From assembly GCA_011523315.1 (NCBI GenBank), contig WTHE01000144.1:1-9942 (forward strand): a stretch of 9,942 nt of DNA, read 5' to 3'. Both the position numbers and the translations under genes were made by a program. Of the stretch, positions 1-6,942 are shown one piece after another (position 1 is the stretch's first letter; every line of letters begins with the position of its first letter). Source of the stretch: Candidatus Binatota bacterium (GTDB lineage: Bacteria; Desulfobacterota; Binatia; Bin18). The notes beneath the pieces are model-generated. The model saw only the letters and a list, made by a program, of their open reading frames with translations, was not told the DNA's origin and ran no database searches.

Positions 1-306
1 CTGCCGGGCGTTGGCGGGCCCCTGGTGCTGGCCTGTCTGGTGCTGTTTGCCTACAGCACGATGTTGACCTGGAGCTTTTATGGAGAAACCGCCTGGGCCT
101 ACCTGTTCGGCGGCTGGGTGGTCCTGCCCTACCGCCTGGTGTTTCTGGGTTTTCTGTACGTCGGGGCGATTGGCGGCCTCCAGCTGGTGTGGAGTCTGGC
201 CGATACGCTGAACGGGCTGATGGCGGTGCCGAATCTGATCGCCGTGTTGTTTCTGGCGCCCCTTGTGGTCAGGGAGACCAGACGGGCTCTGGGGCGCGAC
301 TCATGA
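1..306 (+). CDS. Sodium:alanine symporter (AGCS family), C-terminal fragment
   Basis: The C-terminal 101 residues of an integral membrane amino-acid carrier; the frame is open to the left edge, so the start lies outside the window. The AGCS family imports alanine or glycine together with Na+ or H+. The visible part shows the family's conserved stretch STMLTWSFYGE (about residues 19-29 of the fragment), then hydrophobic segments around 33-59, and the family-typical end VWSLADTLNGLMAVPNLIAV, followed by a last hydrophobic helix and a short basic tail (RETRRALGRDS). The internal GTG at 25 is not the start, because homology continues upstream of it. It ends with TGA and converges on the helicase gene. 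It may supply or export amino acids for the hydantoin pathway further right, but it faces the other way and the link is only a guess. Family assignment is confident; substrate is not known. Confidence 0.9.
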   Translation: MPGVGGPLVLACLVLFAYSTMLTWSFYGETAWAYLFGGWVVLPYRLVFLGFLYVGAIGGLQLVWSLADTLNGLMAVPNLIAVLFLAPLVVRETRRALGRDS

Positions 307-326
307 ACGTGCGCCCGGCCGCACGT
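307..326. terminator. Hairpin between convergent genes, possible bidirectional terminator
   Basis: A perfect 7-bp inverted repeat (ACGTGCG / CGCACGT) with a 6-base loop starts directly after the symporter stop codon. It is followed by CTTTCGTT on the plus strand, a poor T tract. It lies in the only 34 bases separating two convergent genes, the place where a shared terminator would be expected. The stem is real in the sequence; terminator function is inferred and the weak T tract lowers confidence. Confidence 0.5.
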
Positions 327-340
327 CTTTCGTTCAGCAT

Positions 341-1711
341 TCAGCGTTCGTCATTTTGATACGCCGCGTGTTGCCGCCGTCGCCGGCTGATGCCCTCTTC
401 GACCGTGCCGGCGGTGATGACCTCGTACAGCACGGCCTGTTTGCCCTCGCGTTTGCGCAAGACTCGGCCCAGCCGCTGGACATGCTCTCGGGTTGAGCCC
501 GAGCCGGACAGAATCACCGCCACACTCGCCTCCGGTACGTTGACGCCCTCGTTCAAGACTTTTGAGGTGGCCAGGGCCAGGTAGTCGCCCCGGTTAAAGC
601 CCTCCAGGATGGCTTTGCGCTCCTTGGTCGGGGTGTGGTGGGTAATGGCCGGAATCAAGAATGCGGTCGAAATCGCGTACACCGTATCGTTATCGCTGGT
701 GAAGATGAGCGTCCGTTCCCGGGCGTGCTTTTTGAGCAGGAAGTCCAGGGTGCGGAGCTTGGCCGAGGTGCCCAGGGCCAGTTTTTTTGAGCGCTGGTGG
801 GCCAGCAGGGCCTGGCGGCCCTTGCGGCTGCGGGCGCTCTCGCGGATGAAGCGGTGCCAGCCGGCCAGGCCGTCCAGCACAATGCCGTGATCGACAATGA
901 AGTCGTAAAACCGGCCTCTGGCCTGACGGTACTCGGCCTCCTCCTCGGGGGTCAGATGCACGGTGAGGCGCTCGGTCACATAGTCGGCCAGATACTCTCC
1001 GGACAGCTCTTTGATGCCCTTGGCGTACACCCGGGGACCGATCAGATCGTCGAGCAGGACGTGTCTGCCGTCGGCCCGCTCCGGGGTGGCGGTCAGCCCC
1101 AGCCGGTACGGGGCCAGACACATCTGGGCGGCGTGGCTGTACATCTCGCCCGGCAAATGGTGACACTCGTCAAAAATCACCAGCCCCCAGCGGTTGCCGA
1201 GGCGGTCCATATGGCGATAGGCGCTGTCGTAGGTGGTGACGGTCAGGGCCTGGGGCTCGTAATAGCCGCCGCCGATCAGCCCGATGTGTTCGCCGAAGGC
1301 CGCGCACAGCAGGTCATACCACTGGTTCATCAGGTCGATGGTCGGGGCAACCACCAGCGTCCCGCGCTGCACGCTGGCAATCGCCATCTGGCCGACCTGA
1401 CTCTTGCCCGCGCCGGTCGGCAGGACAATCACCCCCCGCCGCCCGGCCCGCTGCCAGGCGGCCAGCGCCTCGGTCTGAAACGGATGCGGGTCGTGTTCGA
1501 GACGGCTGCTGAGTGTCAGCGTCGGATAGGCCGGGGCTGCGTTGCGGCATTCAAGGCCGGCCCGCTTGAGGTGTTCGAGCAGCGGGCGGTAGTGGTGGGC
1601 CTGGGCTCGCCAGCGGTCGACCCGGCCATCCCAGTGCAGGCAGGCCGGCGGCTGGAAGTCGTGCGGCGGCTCGTCCAGCACGACGGTGCCGAGGTCGAAG
1701 CGGAGGCGCAT
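341..1711 (-). CDS. XPB/Rad25-like DEAH-box helicase (superfamily 2)
   Basis: A 456-residue DNA-dependent ATPase/helicase of the XPB type, about the size of the compact archaeal XPB proteins. An N-terminal domain of about 75 residues (damage-recognition-like position) is followed by helicase domain 1 with Walker A LPTGAGKS (97-104), DECHH (181-185) and TAT (207-209), an insert around 235-305 where XPB has its thumb, and helicase domain 2 with ITHHT (356-360), NEGVNVPEA (387-395), SGSGSTREH (402-410) and QRLGRVLR (412-419). The XPB RED motif position reads RAD (212-214, in ERADGRH). The ATG at 1709-1711 is preceded by a modest AGGGG. The archaeal partner nuclease gene bax1 is not beside it. 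XPB enzymes act in transcription and nucleotide-excision repair in eukaryotes and archaea; the role of bacterial members is less clear. It is separated from the CoA-transferase by palindromic repeats, so it is probably not part of the catabolic operon. Confidence 0.88.
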   Translation of the reverse strand: MRLRFDLGTVVLDEPPHDFQPPACLHWDGRVDRWRAQAHHYRPLLEHLKRAGLECRNAAPAYPTLTLSSRLEHDPHPFQTEALAAWQRAGRRGVIVLPTGAGKSQVGQMAIASVQRGTLVVAPTIDLMNQWYDLLCAAFGEHIGLIGGGYYEPQALTVTTYDSAYRHMDRLGNRWGLVIFDECHHLPGEMYSHAAQMCLAPYRLGLTATPERADGRHVLLDDLIGPRVYAKGIKELSGEYLADYVTERLTVHLTPEEEAEYRQARGRFYDFIVDHGIVLDGLAGWHRFIRESARSRKGRQALLAHQRSKKLALGTSAKLRTLDFLLKKHARERTLIFTSDNDTVYAISTAFLIPAITHHTPTKERKAILEGFNRGDYLALATSKVLNEGVNVPEASVAVILSGSGSTREHVQRLGRVLRKREGKQAVLYEVITAGTVEEGISRRRRQHAAYQNDER

Positions 1712-1757
1712 TGCTAACCCCTATGCCACACTCGTTTCCCGTATATGATCCAGTGGC

Positions 1758-1781
1758 AGGGACGACCGGCCGGTCGTCCCT
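1758..1781. repeat. 24-bp perfect palindrome, intergenic repeat type 1
   Basis: A perfect inverted repeat with 12-base arms and no loop; the left arm is AGGGACGACCGG and the right arm its exact complement. It lies in the 115-base gap between the CoA-transferase and the helicase. The form 'GTAGGGNCGACC... palindrome' resembles the small dispersed intergenic palindromes common in several uncultured and filamentous bacterial lineages. That it is dispersed in this genome cannot be seen from one window. In RNA it would fold as a strong stem and could slow or end transcription from the operon before the helicase. Confidence 0.8.
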
Positions 1782-1804
1782 ACGCCGTCGGACCTGCGTG
1801 GTGA

Positions 1805-1826
1805 GGGCAGGCACGGGGGCCTGCCC
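1805..1826. repeat. Palindromic repeat abutting the CoA-transferase stop, possible terminator
   Basis: An inverted repeat with 8-base arms (GGGCAGGC / GCCTGCCC) and a 6-base loop. On the minus strand it begins immediately after the TAG stop of the CoA-transferase, reading TAG-GGGCAGGCCCCCGTGCC and onward. The GTAGGGGCAGGC start is the same design as the type-1 palindrome 24 bases away (GTAGGGACGACC), so the stop codon itself may belong to the repeat. By position it could also serve as a transcription terminator, though no T tract follows. Confidence 0.7.
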
Positions 1827-3038
1827 CTACACCACCCGTTTGTCGCGCAGCTCGGCGATTTTGTCCGCGCTGTAGCCCAGGCTGTCCAGCACTTCCTGGG
1901 TATGCTGACCGATGGACGGGGCAAAGGAGCGAATGGAGCCCGGCGTGTCGGACAGCTTGACCGCCACCCCGGCCTGGGTCACCTTGCCGGCCTGGGGATG
2001 ATCGAGTTCGACCGCCATCTGCCGGTGGCGGACCTGGGGATCGTCAAAGACTTCCGGCACGTCATAGACCTTGCCCACACACACGTCGGCCTTGGTCAAA
2101 AAGTCATACCACTCGTCGCAGGTTTTGGTCATCAGCACGGCCTGGAGTTCCTGGCGTACCTGCTGGTGCCGCTCGGTCGTCGTTTGCGAGAAGTCGCCGG
2201 CCTTCATGCCGCAGTCTTTCCAGTCCGGGCGGTCCAGCGCGTCACACAGATTGTTCCACAGCCATGGCTCGGTGCAGCCAATGCTGAGCTGCTTGTTGTC
2301 TTTGGTATTGTAGACGCTGTAGTAGGCGAACCCGCCGCCAAAAACGCCCTTGCCCCGGCCCGGCATGGTCCCGTCGGCAAAATAGTCGCGCACATTGGGC
2401 GTGGCCGCCAGCAGGGAGATGGTGGTGTCGAGGTAGGACACGTCAACCAGCTGGCCCTTGCCGGTACGCTCGCGGGCGAACAGCGCAAACATGATGCCGG
2501 TCACGCCGTGCATGGACGCGCCGGCGTAGTCGGCGATGATATTGAGCGGAATGGCCGGCGGCCCTTCGGGCTGACCGATCAGGTTGAGCACGCCGCCGAG
2601 AGCCAGATAGTTCAGGTCGTGGGCCGGATAGTCCCGGTACGGTCCGTCCTGGCCAAAGCCGCTCAGCGAGCAGTACACCAGGCGCGGGTTGAGTTTGCTG
2701 AGCGTGTCGTAATCGCCGCCCAGGCGCCCCATCACCCCGGGCCGAAAGCCCTCGACCAGCACGTCATGGTCTTTAGCCAGGTCTTGCAGGACGGCCTGCC
2801 CGGCGGCTTCCTTGAGGTTGAGGGTGATGCTTTTTTTGTTGCGGTTGGTGAAGTTGGTGGCCAGCTTCTTGGCCTGATCGGGGGTCGGCGAAGCGCCCGA
2901 GCCGGCCAGCTTGCCCGACGGCGGCGCCTCAATCTTGAGCACCTCGGCGCCCATGTCCGCCAGCATCATGGTGCAGAACGCCCCAGGTCCCACCCGGGTC
3001 AGCTCCAGGACTTTGATTCCGTCTAATGCTCCCGCCAT
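1827..3038 (-). CDS. CaiB/BaiF family III CoA-transferase fold protein, alpha-methylacyl-CoA racemase-like
   Basis: A 403-residue soluble enzyme of the family III CoA-transferase fold, which includes formyl-CoA and carnitine-CoA transferases and alpha-methylacyl-CoA racemase (AMACR). The N-terminus (LDGIKVLELTRVGPGAFCTMMLADMGAEVLKIE) is the family's CoA-binding start. Three residues match the AMACR catalytic set: His140 (in YPAHDLNYLALGGVL), Asp170 (in NIIADYAGAS) and Glu257 (in LSIGCTEPWLW). Asp170 is also the residue that forms the acyl-anhydride in true transferases. The His plus Glu pair favours a racemase/epimerase acting on a branched acyl-CoA, but related CoA-transferases share parts of these motifs. 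Start choice is firm: ATG with a strong AAGGAGG five bases upstream. It follows the 532-residue protein by 77 bases in the same direction, so it is probably in the same transcript. Its very end (RVV-TAG) runs into a palindromic repeat. Confidence 0.88.
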   Translation of the reverse strand: MAGALDGIKVLELTRVGPGAFCTMMLADMGAEVLKIEAPPSGKLAGSGASPTPDQAKKLATNFTNRNKKSITLNLKEAAGQAVLQDLAKDHDVLVEGFRPGVMGRLGGDYDTLSKLNPRLVYCSLSGFGQDGPYRDYPAHDLNYLALGGVLNLIGQPEGPPAIPLNIIADYAGASMHGVTGIMFALFARERTGKGQLVDVSYLDTTISLLAATPNVRDYFADGTMPGRGKGVFGGGFAYYSVYNTKDNKQLSIGCTEPWLWNNLCDALDRPDWKDCGMKAGDFSQTTTERHQQVRQELQAVLMTKTCDEWYDFLTKADVCVGKVYDVPEVFDDPQVRHRQMAVELDHPQAGKVTQAGVAVKLSDTPGSIRSFAPSIGQHTQEVLDSLGYSADKIAELRDKRVV

Positions 3039-3043
3039 ACAGT

Positions 3044-3050
3044 CCTCCTT
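3044..3050 (-). promoter_or_regulatory. Strong ribosome binding site of the CoA-transferase gene
   Basis: AAGGAGG on the minus strand, five bases before the ATG at 3036-3038. It is the best Shine-Dalgarno match in the window and fixes the start of the CoA-transferase-fold protein, suggesting that it is translated independently of the gene before it. Confidence 0.85.
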
Positions 3051-3115
3051 TTGGCAACGCGTCTGGGCAGTCCTTATAGCCCATCGGGTCGGGGCAGAGC
3101 TAGGGGCGTCGCGCG

Positions 3116-4714
3116 TCAGGCCTGCAAGCCGGGCAGGTCGAAGGCTGCCCCGAAGCGCCGACTGGCCTCCAGGAAGTCGCCGTACTTGCGATGGCCGGCG
3201 GTGTGGTGGGCACAGGCCAGCAGCAGCCGGTCCGGGTCCGCAGTCCGACCCGACACACAGTCCTCAAGCAGGCATTGAGCGATTTCCTGGTTGTGGGGAT
3301 CGTTGCCGGTGCGGCAGGCGGCCAGGGCCAGCCGCTGCACGAGCCGCGTCCGGTCGGCGCCGGAGTCGAGATAGGCCCGGGTCCAGGCCGTGCTGCCCTC
3401 CTTATCGAAGCTGACTGCGGCCGCCTCCAGACGGTCGAGGATCGTCTCGGGCGCGAGGCGGTCCGACCCGGCCGGCGCCTCGATCTCACCGGGCTGCATG
3501 TCCCCGGTGTGAGCCTGATGATGGGCGGTGCGTTCGAGAAATGAGGCGGCCAGGAACAGCAGCTTGACCCGATGTGGATGGTCGAAGTTGTCCATGAACC
3601 ATCCCAGGCTGCTGACGTATTCGTAGCAGTGTTGAGACATGGCGAAATTGTTCGGGTTCCTGGTCTCAAGCACGGTCTGGGCGGCGCCGAGCCGAATCGC
3701 GTCGAGGAGGTCTGACAGACGGGTGCCGGCCCGCAGCAGCTCGGCGATGCGCTCGATTCCGGCCGGTTCCGGCTCGCGGATGAGGCGGTGCACGAGGTCG
3801 TGCGTCTCGGCCGGGTCAATCGGCTTCGCGTTGGCCACAAGGGCGCGCTCGCGCTCGGTCGTGCCGGCGTAGGGAATGGCCGAGATCTTGTCGTTCTCGA
3901 TGTAGACCGTGATGGCGTTGCAGGCCATCTCGTAGGTCGAATACCAGCGTGGACCGACCGCCATGTCGGGCACGCCAGCGTACAGGATGGGCTGCGCGCG
4001 ATCCCAGCCAATCGCCTCGCCGAGTTCAACGGTCGAGCGCGCCCGATAGCCCTTGTGGCCGGTGGTATACGACCGGTTGTAGAGCATCCGGTCCTGCACA
4101 TCGATGAGGCCGGCGAACACGAGTTCGGCCAGCACCTCACGTCGATGCTGCGGCTCTTGCATCAGGCCCAGAAACATCCGATAGGCTTCCAGCACCTGGC
4201 CCCGATGGACCAGGGTCAGCCAGTGCCCCAGCCGCTCGCGGAGCGGACCTTCCAGATGCTCCGGCTCCTGGTCGGGCCAGTGCACGACAGGCGCGGGTGG
4301 CGGCCCGGGGGGCAGCTCGGCTCCCCGAGCGTAGTGGCCCGGTGCCTTGAGAATCTTCTGGTTCCAGATGTCGAGACCGGTCGGGATGTACCAGATGGTC
4401 TGGGCCATGGCCAGGCCGGTCGCCTCGGGCGGCAGCAGCTTGACCAAGTTGAGTGTGGCCCGCGCGCTGAGCAGACAGTGGTCGTTGTTGACGAAGTTGA
4501 CGAAGCCGTCGTCGATGCGCTCGTGGTAGGGTACGTGGGTATAGGGGCCGTGAATCCGGATCGCTTCGAGCAGCAACTCGTCGAGCGGGCGGCCCTGGCG
4601 GTACAGCTCGTAGTAGACCTCGCTGGCGCCGATCTGATCGCGGGCCAGGATGCGCTCCTCCAGGGCGGCGTAACAGTCGGATACGCTCACGGGCTGGGTC
4701 GGCAGGTGTGTCAT
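3116..4714 (-). CDS. Uncharacterised 532-residue helical, His-rich protein, apparently internally duplicated
   Basis: I do not recognise this protein. There is no signal peptide, no convincing membrane segment and no nucleotide-binding motif; it looks like a soluble, mostly helical protein. Two halves resemble each other at an offset of roughly 285 residues. RQGRPLDELLLEAIR (39-53) matches RAGTRLSDLLDAIR (328-341); DHC (78-80) matches QHC (361-363), each leading into a long helix; and TTGHKGYRA (217-225) matches TAGHRKYGD (505-513). Histidines cluster at 55/60/64, 79, 220, 362, 398/399/402 and 503/504/508, which could bind metal or act in catalysis. A Pro-rich linker (PPGPPPAP, 135-142) lies in the first half. 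The ATG at 4712-4714 follows a GAGGG seven bases upstream. It sits 48 bases after the hydantoin racemase and 77 before the CoA-transferase, all in one direction, so a role in the same catabolic route is likely but undefined. That the gene is real is supported by length, spacing and ribosome site. Confidence 0.85.
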   Translation of the reverse strand: MTHLPTQPVSVSDCYAALEERILARDQIGASEVYYELYRQGRPLDELLLEAIRIHGPYTHVPYHERIDDGFVNFVNNDHCLLSARATLNLVKLLPPEATGLAMAQTIWYIPTGLDIWNQKILKAPGHYARGAELPPGPPPAPVVHWPDQEPEHLEGPLRERLGHWLTLVHRGQVLEAYRMFLGLMQEPQHRREVLAELVFAGLIDVQDRMLYNRSYTTGHKGYRARSTVELGEAIGWDRAQPILYAGVPDMAVGPRWYSTYEMACNAITVYIENDKISAIPYAGTTERERALVANAKPIDPAETHDLVHRLIREPEPAGIERIAELLRAGTRLSDLLDAIRLGAAQTVLETRNPNNFAMSQHCYEYVSSLGWFMDNFDHPHRVKLLFLAASFLERTAHHQAHTGDMQPGEIEAPAGSDRLAPETILDRLEAAAVSFDKEGSTAWTRAYLDSGADRTRLVQRLALAACRTGNDPHNQEIAQCLLEDCVSGRTADPDRLLLACAHHTAGHRKYGDFLEASRRFGAAFDLPGLQA

Positions 4715-4762
4715 AATCGGTCCCTCACTTTCCCACAGGTTGATAACCGGGGCAGCCTTCGA

Positions 4763-5503
4763 CTACCGCCGTGACGAGCCGAAGCCTGCCAGGATTCCGG
4801 TGTAGGGCTTTTTCTCGGGCGGACGGTAGGTTTTGTGCTTGCTGGTGGTCTTGCCCAGCTCAACCAGCGACTCGGCGGCTTTCACCGCGCAAACAACACC
4901 GTCGAGGACCGGGATTTCCAGCTCGCGCTCCAGGTCGTCGGCAAACTGGGTAAACCCCGCACAGCCCAGCAGGATGGCCTCGGCATCGTCTTCGTCGCGC
5001 GCTCTGCGGGCTTCGACTCGCAGCGTGTCGAGTGCGCCGTCGGGATCTTTTTCCACGTCCAGCACGTACAACGGCGAGGTGCGGATGCTGACGACTCTGT
5101 CCCGAAACCCATAGGCGGCGACCATTTCCTCCAGCATGGTTCGGGTGCGCGGGATGACGGTGACGATGGAGAAACGCGCGGCCAGCATGGCCGCCATATA
5201 CAGCGAGGCTTCGGCAATGCCCACGACCGGCCTGGTGGTCAGCTCGCGGGCGGCGTGCAGACCGGGGTCGCCGTAACAGGCGATGATGTAGGCGTCGTAG
5301 CCCTCGGCGTCACCGGCTGCGATCTCTTCGAGCAGGCCGGGAATGCTCAGGTAGTCGTCGTAGTAGGATTCGACGGACGCCGGACCATAGGCCGGGCTGA
5401 CGGCGGTGATGGCGGTGCCGGGTCGCGCCACCGAGCGGCCGGCCGCGCCGATAGCCCGGGTCATCTCAGCCGAGGTGTTGGGGTTGATAATCTTGATCCT
5501 CAT
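4763..5503 (-). CDS. hyuE: Hydantoin racemase (Asp/Glu/hydantoin racemase family)
   Basis: A 246-residue cytoplasmic cofactor-free racemase that interconverts D- and L-5-substituted hydantoins so that a stereoselective downstream enzyme can use both. It starts RIKIINPNTSAEMT, the usual start of this family, and carries the two catalytic cysteines: Cys76 (in IIACYGDPGL) and Cys181 (in LLGCAGFT), at the spacing and numbering known from rhizobial hydantoin racemases. The end TSKHKTYRPPEKKPYTG is also family-typical. The frame stays open for 170 more codons upstream, but that part is Arg/Pro/Gly-rich antisense-like shadow of hyuC, and the true ATG at 5501-5503 overlaps the hyuC stop as ATGA and has AAGGGG five bases ahead. 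Translation is therefore probably coupled to hyuC. Related enzymes racemise allantoin or act as maleate/arylmalonate enzymes, but the neighbouring genes support hydantoin. Confidence 0.9.
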   Translation of the reverse strand: MRIKIINPNTSAEMTRAIGAAGRSVARPGTAITAVSPAYGPASVESYYDDYLSIPGLLEEIAAGDAEGYDAYIIACYGDPGLHAARELTTRPVVGIAEASLYMAAMLAARFSIVTVIPRTRTMLEEMVAAYGFRDRVVSIRTSPLYVLDVEKDPDGALDTLRVEARRARDEDDAEAILLGCAGFTQFADDLERELEIPVLDGVVCAVKAAESLVELGKTTSKHKTYRPPEKKPYTGILAGFGSSRR

Positions 5504-6729
5504 GCCAGCCCCTTTTGCACTGCCAGCAGCTCCAAGCTGTGAGCCAGAATGTCTGCTCCCAGACAGATGTCTTCCTCGGTGGTGTTCTCCGCTGTGTCGT
5601 GGCTGCGGCCGCCGATGCTGGGAATGAACAGCATGGCGCTCGGCAGGTGGCGGCTCAGCACCATGGCGTCGTGGCCGGCGCCGCTCGGCATGCGCATGGC
5701 GGGAACCACCCGGTTGCGGGTTGCGGCTTCGAGCGTGTCGACCAGGGACGCATCCATATCGGCCGGGGCGATGCCCAGCAGGTGCTCGACCTCGACCGTC
5801 ACCCCGCCCCGGCCGTGCAACTCGGCGGCGGCCGCATCGATTTCGCCTTGCAGGCGGTCGAGGACGGGCAGCCGGGGATCGCGGAATTCGACCAGGGCCT
5901 GGGCCGAGCTGGGCACGACATTGCCCGCCCCGGGCGCAAAAACAATGTGGCCGATATTCCACACGCTCAGCTCGCCCCGCGCCTGCTCGAAGCGTTCGAG
6001 CAGGCGGGCGCACAGCGCGATCAGTGCCGCCCCGGCGTCCTTGCGCAAGTGCATCGGCGTCGTGCCCGCATGGTCGGCCTGGCCGAGACAGCTCAGGCGG
6101 CTGCGGCGAATGCCGACGATAGTGGTGACGATACCGATTTTCTGGTTTTCGACCTCAAGCCGCGGTCCCTGCTCGATATGCCCCTCAAAGTAGGCCAGGT
6201 GTCGGCCCGGATCGAGTCGGGCGCGCGGCTGTCCGGCGTAGCCGGCGTGGCTGAGTACCTCGGCGAGCGAGGCGCCGTCGGTGTTCGTCGCCTGTTCGAT
6301 ATCGGTAGCCGACAGCTGGCCGCAAAAGGACAGGCTGCCGGCCAGCGCCCGGTAGGTGCCCTCTTCATCGGCAAAGGAGATGACATCAACGCCTAACTGG
6401 GCCAGAGACGACCGCGCCTCGTGGCGGGCACGGGCGATTTCCAGGCCGTACAGCACGCCCATGGCGCCGTCCAGCCAGCCGCCTTTGGGCACCGAGTCGG
6501 TATGCGAGCCGATCAGCACGGCGCGCTCAACATCGGTCGCCCGTCCGTACACGTTGCCGATACCGTCGATGCGGGCGTCGAGGCCCGCCTCCCGCATCTG
6601 CTCCAGCAGCCAGGCCCGCGCAGCCTGATCCTCGGGGCTGAACGCCAGGCGGTTTACGCCGGTTCCGGCTTTTCCGAATTGGGCGAGCTGTCTCAGGCTG
6701 TCCAGCAGTCGGTCGTGGTTGAGCTGCAC
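5500..6729 (-). CDS. hyuC: Zn/Mn-dependent N-carbamoyl-L-amino-acid hydrolase (M20 amidase)
   Basis: A 409-residue cytoplasmic amidohydrolase of the M20 group that includes N-carbamoyl-L-amino-acid hydrolase, allantoate amidohydrolase and ureidopropionase. It would split N-carbamoyl amino acid to amino acid, CO2 and NH3. The bimetal site is complete: His76 and Asp78 (GSHTDSVPKGG), bridging Asp87 (WLDGAMG), Glu122/Glu123 (FADEEG), His184 (FEGHIEQGP) and His377 (GGRSHDTAENT). His220 in DHAGTTPM lies in the dimerisation domain, as usual. The chosen start is GTG at 6727-6729, giving VQLNHDRLLDSLRQLA, which fits the usual family N-terminus and length near 410. The frame extends 16 codons further to a TTG (6775-6777), adding MLGSWAKLLWFAYGRT, which is less like the family. 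The upstream ribosome site is weak. It overlaps the racemase gene by four bases. L-specificity is inferred from the family, not visible in the sequence; allantoate hydrolase is the main alternative. Confidence 0.88.
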   Translation of the reverse strand: MQLNHDRLLDSLRQLAQFGKAGTGVNRLAFSPEDQAARAWLLEQMREAGLDARIDGIGNVYGRATDVERAVLIGSHTDSVPKGGWLDGAMGVLYGLEIARARHEARSSLAQLGVDVISFADEEGTYRALAGSLSFCGQLSATDIEQATNTDGASLAEVLSHAGYAGQPRARLDPGRHLAYFEGHIEQGPRLEVENQKIGIVTTIVGIRRSRLSCLGQADHAGTTPMHLRKDAGAALIALCARLLERFEQARGELSVWNIGHIVFAPGAGNVVPSSAQALVEFRDPRLPVLDRLQGEIDAAAAELHGRGGVTVEVEHLLGIAPADMDASLVDTLEAATRNRVVPAMRMPSGAGHDAMVLSRHLPSAMLFIPSIGGRSHDTAENTTEEDICLGADILAHSLELLAVQKGLA

Positions 6730-6814
6730 GGTGCGTCCATATGCGAACCACAAAAGCTTAGCCCAGGAACCGAGCAAAAGTCCATGCTGGAGTAATTCAC
6801 CATTATGCGTAGCC

Positions 6815-6894
6815 GTGTAGGTCAGGTTAGCCGGAGGCGTAACCTGACGGCCCGTCCGTGTCGGATTACGCTCCGCTAATCCGACCTACTACAC
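6815..6894. repeat. Inverted pair of REP-like hairpins (BIME-like)
   Basis: Two related hairpins face each other. The first has arms GTCAGGTTA / TAACCTGAC (6821-6829 and 6840-6848), the second GTCGGATTA / TAATCCGAC (6860-6868 and 6877-6885). Both have a short inner stem next to a single bulged base (G6839 in one, C6869 in the other, its complement). The outer borders also match in inverted form: GTGTAG at 6815-6820 and CTACAC at 6889-6894. Read outward to inward, the two units are diverged copies of the same element with the form GTAGGTC(A/G)G(G/A)TTAGC, arranged head to head. Such REP pairs are usually spread by a RAYT transposase elsewhere in the genome. Confidence 0.82.
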
Positions 6895-6942
6895 GCTCTC
6901 TAACTCACGGTGACTCGCTCTGACTGTGGCAGCCACATCGAG

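Noticed and set aside
331..352. Short GTTCAGCATTCAGCGTTC repetition at the helicase 3' end
   Set aside because: It is too short and imperfect to call a repeat element, and part of it codes for the last helicase residues.
797..3026. Plus-strand open frames of about 300 and 370 codons opposite the helicase and CoA-transferase genes
   Set aside because: They are antisense shadows of well-conserved proteins, with composition typical of reverse-complement reading of GC-rich genes.
5504..6013. Long N-terminal extension of the racemase frame (170 codons upstream of 5503)
   Set aside because: It is Arg/Pro/Gly/His-rich with no family resemblance, lies wholly within hyuC, and the inner ATG has the family N-terminus and a ribosome site.
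6801..6810. CATAAT (minus strand) as a -10 box for hyuC
   Set aside because: No acceptable -35 hexamer is found 15-18 bases upstream, and the region overlaps the REP-like hairpin border.
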